Positions 50,051 through 59,592 are shown, counted from the first letter of the stretch. The stretch: 64,000 nucleotides of DNA from Ideonella paludis (GCF_018069865.1 NZ_JAGQDG010000004.1:540631-604630); one strand, 5' to 3'. Numbers and translations are program-made. The notes: a model not told the origin generated them from the letters alone.

Positions 50051-50347
50051 ATGCACGACCTCACCGCTCTCACGCTCCGCCGCACCCTGGCCGCCCTGGC
50101 GCTCAGCGCCACCGCGTTGTGGGCGCAGGCCGCCGAAGGCGAGATCAAAAAGATCGACAAAGCTCAGGCCAAGGTCACTCTCAAGCATGGCGAAATCAAA
50201 AACCTCGACATGCCCCCGATGACCATGGCTTTTAAAGCCAAGCCTGCCCAATTGCTAGACGGCCTGAACGAAGGTGATCGCGTCAGCTTCACCGCAGACA
50301 AGGTGGATGGCCAGTACGTGGTCACACAAATCAAAAAGCTGCCCTGA
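50051..50347 (+). CDS. CusF-like periplasmic copper-binding protein
   Basis: A 98-residue protein with signal peptide (about 1-26, ending WAQAA) and an OB-fold metal-binding domain. The CusF ligand region reads LKHGEIKNLDMPPMTMAFKAK; the Met-x-Met pair is kept, and the Trp of E. coli CusF is replaced by Met, as in many homologues. It probably binds Cu(I)/Ag(I). No copper efflux genes are adjacent here. Confidence 0.88.
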   Translation: MHDLTALTLRRTLAALALSATALWAQAAEGEIKKIDKAQAKVTLKHGEIKNLDMPPMTMAFKAKPAQLLDGLNEGDRVSFTADKVDGQYVVTQIKKLP

Positions 50348-50371
50348 GCAGCCTGAGCGCTAGAACGAAAA

Positions 50372-50395
50372 AAGGGGTCCCTCGCGGGACCCCTT
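50372..50395. terminator. Bidirectional terminator between CusF-like gene and subtilase
   Basis: AAGGGGTCCC (50372-50381), loop TCGC, GGGACCCCTT (50386-50395): a 10-bp stem. The minus strand gives a U-rich TTTTTTCG tail, so it mainly serves the S8 peptidase gene; the plus-strand tail is weaker. Confidence 0.85.
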
Positions 50396-50443
50396 CTTGC
50401 GTCCGGGGGCAGTGGTCTGCCCTCCAGCGCTCTCCTCAGCACA

Positions 50444-52006
<1,563 letters not shown>

Positions 52007-52268
52007 TCAGCTTCTCCAGCTACAACAAAGTTTGATATGCACCGAGGGTCCGGTTCTCTGCGCTGCGCGGCAAGACCACGCCGCTGAACACCGCCCTGGA
52101 TGAACAAGCCGCGAGTGTCATGGTCGCCTCGATGGACGTCAACGCCACTCCCCATGATCAAGGGGTCGGCCAGGGTGCCTAAAGGCGTGAATTAGTCGCA
52201 CATCGGGGGAAAACACCGAGCCGCGAGCATCCCGCCGGGCTGGGGTGTATCCCTTGTGAAGAGAGGGT

Positions 52269-52313
52269 TGGTAGGCCGTATAGGACTTGAACCTATGACC
52301 AAAGGATTATGAG
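52269..52313 (-). pseudogene. 3' half of a CAU tRNA (att-site remnant)
   Basis: On the minus strand the sequence runs from the anticodon loop CTCATAA through TCCTT, a 5-base variable loop, a perfect T-arm (ATAGG, TTCAAGT, CCTAT), the acceptor strand ACGGCCT, A and CCA. Upstream of the anticodon loop the expected stem partner AAGGA is replaced by unrelated sequence, and no D-arm or 5' acceptor strand follows. A tRNA-Met or tRNA-Ile2 3' half left by site-specific integration fits best. Confidence 0.8.
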
Positions 52314-52421
52314 TCGAAATCAAAGCCTTGCGGCAGTCAGAAGTCTAACGCTAAGCGTTTGATTTGTATATGTTTTTTCTTACCGCAATTGACTGGAGGT
52401 TGCCTGATTTTCGGCCTTCAC

Positions 52422-52442
52422 TGTGCCAGTTTTGTGCCAGTT
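52422..52442. repeat. Direct repeat pair TGTGCCAGTT (candidate recombinase arm sites)
   Basis: TGTGCCAGTT at 52422-52431 and again at 52433-52442, spaced by one base. They lie 110-170 bases from the tRNA remnant, as arm-type integrase sites often do. Confidence 0.6.
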
Positions 52443-52558
52443 CCGAAGGTTGTTGAGCCCGTGAGGAAGGGGCAGTAAAGCCGATTCAAGTCGCAGCAAC
52501 TCAGCATTGTCTGTTCGCCGCGGCCTGGAGCCCGTAGATGGCATCGTGTTGGCTGACG

Positions 52559-52579
52559 TCAATGCTCAGCTAGCATTGA
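52559..52579. repeat. Inverted repeat just before a small ORF
   Basis: TCAATGCT (52559-52566), spacer CAGCT, AGCATTGA (52572-52579): perfect 8-bp arms ending three bases before an ATG at 52583. It could be an operator or an RNA hairpin that blocks initiation. Confidence 0.6.
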
Positions 52580-52582
52580 GAA

Positions 52583-52810
52583 ATGGCACTACAAGAACTC
52601 CTCACCGTGATAACGCTGATGGCAGTCATCGCGACTCTCTGGCGCTTCTTTCTCCTAGTCAAACCTCTGTCAGAACATCAAAGGTTTACGCTGAATCACG
52701 CGAGCAAGCGAGTCCCCCTCGCCGCAGCCTTGCTGCGAAAGGGCAGTACAACCCGCCACGAGTATCGCCAAGTGCTGATCGCAATCGCCAGAACTGGCCA
52801 CTGCAAGTAG
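52583..52810 (+). CDS. Possible small membrane protein
   Basis: A 75-residue ORF starting MALQELLTVITLMAVIATLWRFFLLVK, giving one N-terminal membrane helix and a basic soluble tail. No family recognised, no clear Shine-Dalgarno (GAGAA is weak) and lower GC than neighbours. It sits in the integration-remnant region and may be a leftover of the element. Confidence 0.35.
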   Translation: MALQELLTVITLMAVIATLWRFFLLVKPLSEHQRFTLNHASKRVPLAAALLRKGSTTRHEYRQVLIAIARTGHCK

Positions 52811-52853
52811 GGGAACCGTCCGCGACGTGCAAGGGGTCAGCCCGGTACGATGG

Positions 52854-53717
52854 TCAACGAGAGATCGTTGAAGACCAGCCCTGCTCCAGTTGCCTGCGCA
52901 TCTGCGCGCTCTCCGCCTCCAGGCTGTCTTTGGGCAGTTGCTTTAAGCACTCTGCGAGCTCTTGCGGGCTCATGGGCGGCGGGGGCGCTTGATGGCCTCT
53001 GGCTTGCGCTGCCTGTCCGTCCCAGGCAAAGGGGTTGCTGAAGCGCGGTGCGTCGGGTTGGCAGTCGTTCTTGTACAGCGGCGGGCCGTCTGTCTCAAAG
53101 GGCTGGAAGGACACCGTTCTTTGAAACACCAGGGGTTTGCCAGTGGGCGTGGGCGGCAGGGGCGGCATTTGCTGAATCGCTTGCCGTGCCAGTTGCTCGG
53201 CCTTGGCGGATGTGCTCCACAAGGTGTCCAGCCTGGCCAGGCTGCCATCCGGTGCAATCTCCACCTCAAAGCGCACCGCGCCTTGGTCTGGCCCCTCCAC
53301 GGCCGTGCCCATCAGGCTGCGCACATGCTGGCCCCAAGTATGACGATAGCGTTTGCTGTTCTTTAAGGTGTATTGCCCGGCCAGGGCCCATTCTTCAGCG
53401 CTGGGCGTGGCGGGGGCGGCCAGCGTAGCCGGCGCTTTCTTCGGGGGATCGGTCGGCGCGATGGGCGCGGGCTTGGTGGGGAGCGGGGGCGCTGCCTTGG
53501 GCGGCTTGGCCTGATGCTTTGGCGGCGGCGGGGTCAGCGGCGGCTCAGGGGGCGGTGTGGGCGAGGCCGCCGGCAGGATCATCACGACCTCCTGCTTGGC
53601 CACGGGAGGTGGCACCCGCACAGCCAAGCGGTCGGCGCTGATGCCCCACAAGCCCCACGCATGAACCGCCACCAGAAGCGCGGCCAGCAAGAGGCGAAGA
53701 GGACGGGGGCTCGGCAT
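52854..53717 (-). CDS. TonB-like energy-transducer domain protein
   Basis: A 287-residue envelope protein. N-terminal membrane helix (about 6-28), then a long Pro/Lys-rich stretch (KHQAKPPKAAPPLPTKPAPIAP type) of TonB, then a TonB C-terminal-like domain with GAVRFEVEIAPDGSLARLDTLWS and ARQAIQQMPPLPPTPTG. The last 60 residues are additional and end in a helical Glu/Gln-rich tail. It is divergent from the ArsR-rhodanese operon. No TonB-dependent receptor or ExbBD gene is nearby. Confidence 0.72.
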   Translation of the reverse strand: MPSPRPLRLLLAALLVAVHAWGLWGISADRLAVRVPPPVAKQEVVMILPAASPTPPPEPPLTPPPPKHQAKPPKAAPPLPTKPAPIAPTDPPKKAPATLAAPATPSAEEWALAGQYTLKNSKRYRHTWGQHVRSLMGTAVEGPDQGAVRFEVEIAPDGSLARLDTLWSTSAKAEQLARQAIQQMPPLPPTPTGKPLVFQRTVSFQPFETDGPPLYKNDCQPDAPRFSNPFAWDGQAAQARGHQAPPPPMSPQELAECLKQLPKDSLEAESAQMRRQLEQGWSSTISR

Positions 53718-53733
53718 GTCAGGAGATCAGCGT

Positions 53734-53763
53734 TTGACTCATCATTCTAACAATCATTAGAAT
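53734..53763 (+). promoter_or_regulatory. Promoter of the ArsR-rhodanese operon, probably leaderless
   Basis: TTGACT (53734-53739), 18 bases, TAGAAT (53758-53763). Transcription would begin about 53770, exactly at the ATG, and no Shine-Dalgarno precedes it. The inverted repeat operator covers the -10 box. Confidence 0.65.
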
Positions 53764-53766
53764 GAT
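53741..53766. promoter_or_regulatory. Operator: perfect 10-bp inverted repeat
   Basis: ATCATTCTAA (53741-53750), spacer CAATCA, TTAGAATGAT (53757-53766). It overlaps the -10 box and ends three bases before the start codon of the ArsR-type regulator, a standard layout for autorepression by an ArsR dimer. Confidence 0.82.
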
Positions 53767-53769
53767 TGC

Positions 53770-54435
53770 ATGGAAAAGCGCGAACTCAAAGACCTGTTGT
53801 ACGAACAAGTCGCCCGCATCGGCAAAGCTGTGGCCAGCCCGAAGCGGCTGGAGCTGCTGGAGCTGCTGGCTCAGGGTGAGAAGTCTGTTGAAGTCTTGGC
53901 ACAGGAGCTGTCTGTGGACATCAAGCTGGCCAGCGCACACCTCAAGGCATTGAGGGAAGCGCGCTTGGTGAGCGCTCGCAAGGAGGGCAAGTATGTGGTC
54001 TATCGGCTCTCAGGGGGGGACGTCGCGGGCCTGTGGGTCACCTTGAGAGAAGTGGCCGAGTCGCATCTTCTGGAGCTACGCATGGCCTTGAATCAGATGG
54101 TGGCTGAGCCCGGCACCTTGACCCAGCTCGATCGTCAAACCTTGATGTCTCGTGCAAAGCGTGGCGAAGTGGTGGTGATCGATGTGCGCCCCACAGAAGA
54201 GTATGAGCTTGCTCACCTGCCTTTTGCGCGCTCTATGCCGGTGGACGAAATCACCAGCCGGCTCGCTGAGCTCCCCAAGAACAAAGACATCGTCGCCTAT
54301 TGCCGTGGACCCTTCTGCCTGTTTTCGCAAGAGGCCTATCAGTTGTTGAGTGCCAAGGGCTATCGCATCCACAAACTGTTGGATGGCGTGTCTGAGTGGC
54401 AAGCGGCGGGCATGCCGCTGGCTCAGACGCACTGA
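53770..54435 (+). CDS. ArsR-family regulator fused to a rhodanese domain
   Basis: A 221-residue fusion. Residues 1-95 are an ArsR winged helix (SPKRLELLELLAQGEKSVEVLAQELSVDIKLASAHLKALREARLV). Residues about 120-215 are a rhodanese domain with the active-site loop YCRGPFCLFSQEAY (Cys followed by a second Cys at CRGPFC). It probably senses sulfane sulfur (persulfide) and represses its own operon. The operator is directly upstream. The leaderless start is at 53770. ETHE1-like, MFS and desaturase genes follow. Confidence 0.9.
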   Translation: MEKRELKDLLYEQVARIGKAVASPKRLELLELLAQGEKSVEVLAQELSVDIKLASAHLKALREARLVSARKEGKYVVYRLSGGDVAGLWVTLREVAESHLLELRMALNQMVAEPGTLTQLDRQTLMSRAKRGEVVVIDVRPTEEYELAHLPFARSMPVDEITSRLAELPKNKDIVAYCRGPFCLFSQEAYQLLSAKGYRIHKLLDGVSEWQAAGMPLAQTH

Positions 54436-54475
54436 ACTGCCCACATCACCAAAGACGTCCCCAAAGAGGCCCTTC

Positions 54476-55207
54476 ATGTTCTTCAAGCAACTTGCGGCCC
54501 GTGAGGCCTCCTTGTCCTATTTCTTCGGCTGTGCGGGCTTGGGCAAGGCCGTCGCGGTCGATGTGCTGGCAGGTGATGAAGATTGGTTCATCGCTCAGGC
54601 GCAACAGGCGGGCGTGGCAATCACCCATGTGATTGACACGCATGTGCATGCAGACCAATACAGCGGTGGTCGAGCGCTGGCGCGTAGGACATCGGCGCAC
54701 TACTGCTTGCACGAATCGGCACGAGACATCGTTGCCTTTGACTTTGAGCCGCTCCGAGACGGCCAGAGATTAGATGTCGGCAACGTCAAGATCGAAGTGC
54801 TCCGCACCCCAGGTCATACGTTGGACAGCATGTGCCTGCTTGTCAAGGACGCTCGTCGCGGAGACGCGCCTTGGTTTGTCGTCACAGGGGACACCTTGTT
54901 TGTGGGTGCTGTTGGCAGACCGGATCTGGCGGGGCGAGAACGCGACATGGCAGGCTTGCTATGGGATAGCCTGCAAAACAAGCTGTTGACATTGCCCAGC
55001 GAAGTTGAGGTTTATCCAGGGCATCAAGCGGGCAGTGCCTGTGGCGCAGGGCTGTCTGGAAAGCCTGCCTCCACCATTGGGTTCGAAAGACGCTGGAACA
55101 GTGCCCTCAACATGGATAGGAGCAGCTTTGTCGAACAGCTCGTGGCCAGCATAGGACCGCGGCCTTCGGACATGGACGCCATAGTGGCTGCGAACACCTC
55201 TGCCTGA
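54476..55207 (+). CDS. MBL-fold protein, ETHE1/persulfide dioxygenase-like
   Basis: A 243-residue metallo-beta-lactamase-fold protein. The metal motif reads THVHADQYSGG, where the usual HxHxDH has Gln in place of the last His. The other ligands are in TPGHTLDSMC and VTGDTLFVG, and a PGHQAGSACG loop closes the site. ETHE1 enzymes use one iron with His-His-Asp ligands to oxidise glutathione persulfide to sulfite; the changed second-site residue is compatible with a single metal. It starts 41 bases after the ArsR-rhodanese gene and its stop overlaps the next ATG. Confidence 0.85.
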   Translation: MFFKQLAAREASLSYFFGCAGLGKAVAVDVLAGDEDWFIAQAQQAGVAITHVIDTHVHADQYSGGRALARRTSAHYCLHESARDIVAFDFEPLRDGQRLDVGNVKIEVLRTPGHTLDSMCLLVKDARRGDAPWFVVTGDTLFVGAVGRPDLAGRERDMAGLLWDSLQNKLLTLPSEVEVYPGHQAGSACGAGLSGKPASTIGFERRWNSALNMDRSSFVEQLVASIGPRPSDMDAIVAANTSA

Positions 55208-56562
55208 TGCACTCGCCACCATCAACAGCAGTGCTGCTTCGAGGCATCTCGGCCAACCGTGCCCAGTTTGGACATTGGTTGCTGCAGGTGCTACTGGTAG
55301 GTCTCACGCTTGGTATGACCCGCACCGTGGTGCCCGCTGTGGCAGAGGCCGAGTTCGGGGTGCCGAAAAACTCGTTTCTGCTCCTCAGCACCTTGGTGAT
55401 GGCCTTTGGCGTGGTCAAGGCCATCATGAACTTTGTGGCGGGGCGGCTTTCTGAGCGAGTTGGCAGACGGCGAGTTTTGCTGCTGGGGTGGTGGTTTGCC
55501 TTGCCCATTCCGCTGATCCTGGGCTTGGCGCCCAGTTGGGCGTGGGTGGTCGCAGCCATCGCTCTGCTTGGCGTTAACCAAGGCCTGACATGGTCCATGA
55601 CGCAAACCGCCAAGCTGGACATCACTCAGCCCAGCGAGCGTGGTTTAACGCTGGGGCTCAATGAATTTGCGGGATATGTGGGTGTGGCCTCGGCAGGACT
55701 GTTGACGGCTTGGATGGCCACGCTCTGGGGTGCACGGGAAGGTCTGATGGTCTTTGGCATCGGGGTCACCTTGGCTGCTCTTTGGCTTTCAACCCTTTAT
55801 GTGCAAGACACCTTATCTTGGGCACGAGTGACACCACCTGCACTGAGTCCGCAAGACAGCACTAATCCGTCGCCAGAGCCTCCCAACACCTGGGAGGTGT
55901 TCACGCTGATGAGTTGGCGGGATGCCCGTTTGCTGGCGCTATGCCAAGCCGGCTTGGTCGAGAAATTCGTTGATGCGCTGGTGTGGATCGTCTATCCCAT
56001 TTATCTCCTGAAGCAAGGCTTGAGCCTGCCCGAGGCCAGCGCTGTGATTGGCGTCTATGGCATGGTTTGGGGGGTGTCGCAGTTGTTCACCGGCCGGTGG
56101 TCAGACCGCTTGGGGCGCCATCGGCTGAATGTGGGCGGCATGTGGCTGTGCGGCACAGGCGTGGCCATGATGGTGATGATGAACAGCTCGGGAGGATGGA
56201 TGCTCTCGGCGGCGTTGACCGGTTTTGGCATGGCCATGCTCTACCCCAACTTGTCTGCAGCTGTGGCGGACATTGCACCGCCACTGTGGCGAGGCTCAGC
56301 CATCGGTATTTACCGCTTTTGGCGCGACCTCGGCTACGCCTTGGGTGCTCTGGGCCTGGGCTTGTCGGCTCACTTTGCTGGGCAGTTGGAGTCCGCTTTT
56401 TGGTTTGTAGCGCTGTCCATGGGGGTGTCGGGAGCGTGGCTGGCGTGGAAGGGGCAGGAGACCCATCCGAGTTTGGTCGCGCCAGTGCGGGAGACCCAAA
56501 ATCCTGCCAACCTCGCCACACAAGGGCAGACGCCGAAGCGTGGAACAAGGCTGCCCCCATGA
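55207..56562 (+). CDS. MFS transporter in the sulfide-response operon
   Basis: A 451-residue permease of about 12 helices. Signature segments include NFVAGRLSERVGRRRVLLLGWW (loop 2-3 of MFS) and GRWSDRLGRHRLNVGG in the middle loop. The substrate is unknown; by context it may move a sulfur compound such as sulfite or thiosulfate. Its start overlaps the MBL stop (TGATG), and the desaturase start overlaps its stop (ATGA). Confidence 0.85.
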   Translation: MHSPPSTAVLLRGISANRAQFGHWLLQVLLVGLTLGMTRTVVPAVAEAEFGVPKNSFLLLSTLVMAFGVVKAIMNFVAGRLSERVGRRRVLLLGWWFALPIPLILGLAPSWAWVVAAIALLGVNQGLTWSMTQTAKLDITQPSERGLTLGLNEFAGYVGVASAGLLTAWMATLWGAREGLMVFGIGVTLAALWLSTLYVQDTLSWARVTPPALSPQDSTNPSPEPPNTWEVFTLMSWRDARLLALCQAGLVEKFVDALVWIVYPIYLLKQGLSLPEASAVIGVYGMVWGVSQLFTGRWSDRLGRHRLNVGGMWLCGTGVAMMVMMNSSGGWMLSAALTGFGMAMLYPNLSAAVADIAPPLWRGSAIGIYRFWRDLGYALGALGLGLSAHFAGQLESAFWFVALSMGVSGAWLAWKGQETHPSLVAPVRETQNPANLATQGQTPKRGTRLPP

Positions 56563-57437
56563 AGCCAGAGCAACTGATCTTGGCGCACGAGCCGCTGTTG
56601 CGCATGGCCGTTTTCTGCGCTGTATTCGCAGTGGTGGCTTGTTGGGAGCAACTCTCGCCACGCCGGGTGCTGAGGCTCAGTCGCCAGCAACGCTGGGTCG
56701 CCAACCTGAGCATCGTGCTGCTCAACACCTTGGTCGTGCGTGGGGTGTTTCCAATGGCGGCGGTCGGCCTCGCGGCACTGGGCGTTGACCGCGGCTGGGG
56801 GCTGCTGAACAACTTTTCAGTGCCGACGTGGCTCGCCATACCGCTGGCGGTCGTGGCCATGGACTTCGCCATCTGGTTTCAGCATGTGATGGTGTATGCG
56901 GTGCCCGCACTTTGGCGGCTCCATCGCGTGCACCATGCAGATCTTGATATCGACCTGACCACCGGAGCGCGCTTCCATCCGTTAGAGATCCTGCTGTCTA
57001 TGACCTTCAAGTTCGCCACCATCACGGTGCTGGGTGCACCCGTACTGGCTGTGGTGATCTTCGAGATCGTGCTCAGCAGCTGCGCCATGTTCAATCACGG
57101 CAATATCCGCCTGCCTGCAGCGCTAGACCAAGCATTGCGATGGGTCGTGGTCACGCCCGACATGCATCGGGTGCATCACTCAATAGAGGCCGACGAGTGC
57201 AACACCAACTTCGGATTCAACCTGGCCTCGTGGGACCGTCTCTTTGGCACCTACCGAGAGCAGGCGCGGGCCGGGCAGATTGCGATGACCACCGGCATCC
57301 AAGGACACACGGAACCGAGAGAAGTGGCAAACCTACCGGGTCTACTGCTCATGCCCTTCAGAAAAGGTGTCCGTAACGGCGAAATCAATCGCACTACCAC
57401 TGATGGCCCAATCTCGCGAGAAACACCACCGCAATGA
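56559..57437 (+). CDS. Sterol desaturase / fatty acid hydroxylase family protein
   Basis: A 292-residue membrane di-iron hydroxylase-type protein. Histidine boxes are FQHVMVYAVP, LHRVHHADLD, FNHGNIR and MHRVHHSIEADECNTNFGF, set among several helices. It probably hydroxylates or desaturates a lipid. Its place in a sulfide-response operon is unusual. It overlaps the MFS stop by four bases. The ATG at 56559 gives a normal length. Confidence 0.88.
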   Translation: MKPEQLILAHEPLLRMAVFCAVFAVVACWEQLSPRRVLRLSRQQRWVANLSIVLLNTLVVRGVFPMAAVGLAALGVDRGWGLLNNFSVPTWLAIPLAVVAMDFAIWFQHVMVYAVPALWRLHRVHHADLDIDLTTGARFHPLEILLSMTFKFATITVLGAPVLAVVIFEIVLSSCAMFNHGNIRLPAALDQALRWVVVTPDMHRVHHSIEADECNTNFGFNLASWDRLFGTYREQARAGQIAMTTGIQGHTEPREVANLPGLLLMPFRKGVRNGEINRTTTDGPISRETPPQ

Positions 57438-57568
57438 GGCAGAAAGTGTCGGCGACCTGACTTCAGAGTCTTGGGAGGCGAAGCTGAAATGCTTGTCAAA
57501 CATCCTCCCGTCAATCACGGTGATTTATTGACCTGCCGTCCCCGGGCTGTTCCCTCGACAAACTAGCG

Positions 57569-57976
57569 TTAGAGGCTTGCGCTGTGAGCGCGAGCCACCG
57601 CCACCATCGCCGCCACGCACAGCCAAGCGGCCAAGCCAGACGCCATCTTGGTACGCAGCGTCGGTGCGCGCTTGAGCGCCAATGATCCCAACACCACATA
57701 AGCCACCAGGAGCATCAGTTTGACACCCAACCAGGTGTCTCGTAGAGGGTTCAGTTGCAGCAAAGTCCACAGGGTCACGCCTGCGCATAACAACAACACG
57801 TCGACGCCCACACTCAGGTGACGCACTCGCGGGTGCATGGGCCAAGTCGCCCGTGTCCAGGTGGCGATCAGCCGCACACTGAAGAGGCCAATGCTGAGTG
57901 ATACGCACCACAGGTGCAAAGTCTTGATGGCCGGATAGGCGCTCACCAGCGCGCTCCAAAATTCACTATTGGCCAT
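57569..57976 (-). CDS. SirB2-family membrane protein
   Basis: A 135-residue protein with four hydrophobic helices. The N-terminal IKTLHLWCVSLSIGLFSVRLI and later LQLNPLRDTWLGVKLMLLVAYVVLGSLALKRA match SirB2 (invasion gene up-regulator-like, DUF). The role is unknown. Its start overlaps the norR stop region; norR ends at 57966, so the two are coupled. Confidence 0.8.
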   Translation of the reverse strand: MANSEFWSALVSAYPAIKTLHLWCVSLSIGLFSVRLIATWTRATWPMHPRVRHLSVGVDVLLLCAGVTLWTLLQLNPLRDTWLGVKLMLLVAYVVLGSLALKRAPTLRTKMASGLAAWLCVAAMVAVARAHSASL

Positions 57977-59549
57977 GTGTCTCACAGGCTTTCATTCCCA
58001 GGCGCCGCGCTAGCTTGTGAAGATTGCTGGCATCCATCTGCAAGGAGCGGGCAGCCCGGGACCAATTGCCGCCGGATTGGCTCAAGGCGAGCTCAATGCT
58101 CTGCCGCTGGGCTGCTCGGCTGGCTTGTCTCGGAGAACGCGGGATTTCAGCGCCAGGTGTCGATGCGGTGACCTGAGATATGCCAGGACTGGTCGTGTCG
58201 GTGGGCGCAAGCCCAAGGCTTTCGGGATGAATGACGGCGATGCCATGGCCATCCTGGGCCACCTGGGCTGCGCGCAGGGCGGCGCGGCCCAGCACATGCT
58301 CCAGCTCTCTCACATTGCCCGGCCAATCATGGGCCAGCAGCGCGCACTCAGCCTCATCGCTGAGCCGAAGGCCGCGGAGCCCTAAGCGCGCGCGGTTGAC
58401 CTCCAAGAAGCGACCCGCTAGGGGCAAGATGTCGTCGTGACGGTTTCTGAGCGGCGGGATCAGCAAGGGATAGACCGTCAGTCGGTGATACAGGTCAGCC
58501 CGGAAGGAGCCTTCTTTGACGGCTGTTTGCAAATTGCGGTTGGTTGCGGCCACGAAACGGACATCCACCTTGCGAACCTTGTCCGAACCCAAGCGCTGAA
58601 TCTCCCGGTTTTGTAGCGTCCGCAGCAGCTTGGCTTGAAGACTGAGGGGCAGCTCGCCCACTTCATCCAAGAACAAAGTGCCCCCCTGCGCGGCTTCGAT
58701 GCGACCTGTCCGCTCGGTGGTCGCACCGGAGAATGCGCCTTTAGCATGACCAAAAAGCTCACTCTCCGCCAAGCTTTCGGGCAGCGCTGCGCAGTTCACC
58801 ATGACCAAAGGCTGACCATGGCGCGGCGATAGCCGATGCAGACGGCGTGCCAGCAGTTCCTTGCCCACCCCCGTTTCTCCCAGCAACAGCACGGTCAACT
58901 CGCTCTGAGCCACCACCTTGCTTTCGTCCAGAAGGCGTCGCATGGCGTCGGAATGAGCCACGATCTCGATGTCATCGTGACCGGGGTCGGGCAACACGAT
59001 TTGATCTTCTCTGCTGCGCATGACTCGGGCGTGGCTGTGCCGCAGGTCTTGTACTTCGCGCTCCAAACGCGTCAAGCGGATAGAAGCTTCTAAAAGGGGA
59101 ACCAGCTCAGCCAGCCGGCTGCGGTCGTGGCGGGTTAGCCGGCCACGGGTAAGGCCATCAAGCGTCAACACGCCCCACGGGCGGCCTTCTTGCTGCAGGC
59201 GAATGCCCATGCAGTCATGCACTGCGAGAGCCTGCCCTTTGAGTCCTTCAATCAAGCCATCGTAAGGGTCTGGAAGCCGACTGTCAGCGTCAAAGGTCAC
59301 CACCTCTCGGCTGGCCATCAGTGCGGCCAAGCGTGGTTGCTCCGCCAGCGGAAAGCGCCGCCCTAAGGCGTCTCGTGTCAAGCCCACAGCCGCCAAGGGT
59401 CGCAAGCAATCCACGGCGCCGGGCTCCAGCGCCAACAAGGCGACGGCATCGCAGCCAAAGCCCGCACGCAAGCTGGCCACCATCCGCTGCAAGCGCACAC
59501 CTGAAGGCAGGCCGACCGCCAAGTCATTCAACAAGCTGGTTTGAATCAT
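57966..59549 (-). CDS. norR: Nitric oxide-responsive sigma-54 activator NorR
   Basis: A 527-residue regulator. An N-terminal GAF domain (about 1-170) that binds a non-heme iron for NO sensing is followed by an AAA+ sigma-54 activator domain with Walker A LLGETGVGKELLA, the sigma-54 loop HAKGAFSGATTERTG (GAFSGA rather than GAFTGA), and Walker B GGTLFLDEVGELPLSLQAKLL. The HTH (RAARSLQMDASNLHKLARRLG) is at the C-terminus. The start is ATG at 59549, or 59555. It activates the adjacent ytfE from three sites in the intergenic region; one site overlaps its own start codon. Confidence 0.93.
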   Translation of the reverse strand: MIQTSLLNDLAVGLPSGVRLQRMVASLRAGFGCDAVALLALEPGAVDCLRPLAAVGLTRDALGRRFPLAEQPRLAALMASREVVTFDADSRLPDPYDGLIEGLKGQALAVHDCMGIRLQQEGRPWGVLTLDGLTRGRLTRHDRSRLAELVPLLEASIRLTRLEREVQDLRHSHARVMRSREDQIVLPDPGHDDIEIVAHSDAMRRLLDESKVVAQSELTVLLLGETGVGKELLARRLHRLSPRHGQPLVMVNCAALPESLAESELFGHAKGAFSGATTERTGRIEAAQGGTLFLDEVGELPLSLQAKLLRTLQNREIQRLGSDKVRKVDVRFVAATNRNLQTAVKEGSFRADLYHRLTVYPLLIPPLRNRHDDILPLAGRFLEVNRARLGLRGLRLSDEAECALLAHDWPGNVRELEHVLGRAALRAAQVAQDGHGIAVIHPESLGLAPTDTTSPGISQVTASTPGAEIPRSPRQASRAAQRQSIELALSQSGGNWSRAARSLQMDASNLHKLARRLGMKACETHGQ

Positions 59550-59562
59550 GGTCATTTTTACC
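59550..59562. promoter_or_regulatory. NorR-type binding site A
   Basis: GGTCATTTTTACC fits the GT-N7-AC core of NorR enhancer sites. It overlaps the norR start codons and is the most degenerate of three copies, which suits autoregulation. Confidence 0.7.
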
Positions 59563-59568
59563 CACAAG

Positions 59569-59581
59569 GGTCATTCTGACC
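59569..59581. promoter_or_regulatory. NorR-type binding site B
   Basis: GGTCATTCTGACC, a near-perfect palindrome with the GT-N7-AC core, 19 bases from site A. Confidence 0.8.
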
Positions 59582-59592
59582 TCAATCACTCG

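Larger units (their letters stand above)
52007..52582. other. Low-GC intergenic region with integration-site remnants
   Basis: Between the S8 peptidase and a small ORF lie 576 bases without a convincing gene. The region includes the tRNA 3'-half remnant, a 10-base direct repeat pair and an inverted repeat, all listed separately. It looks like the residue of an integrative element. Confidence 0.6.
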
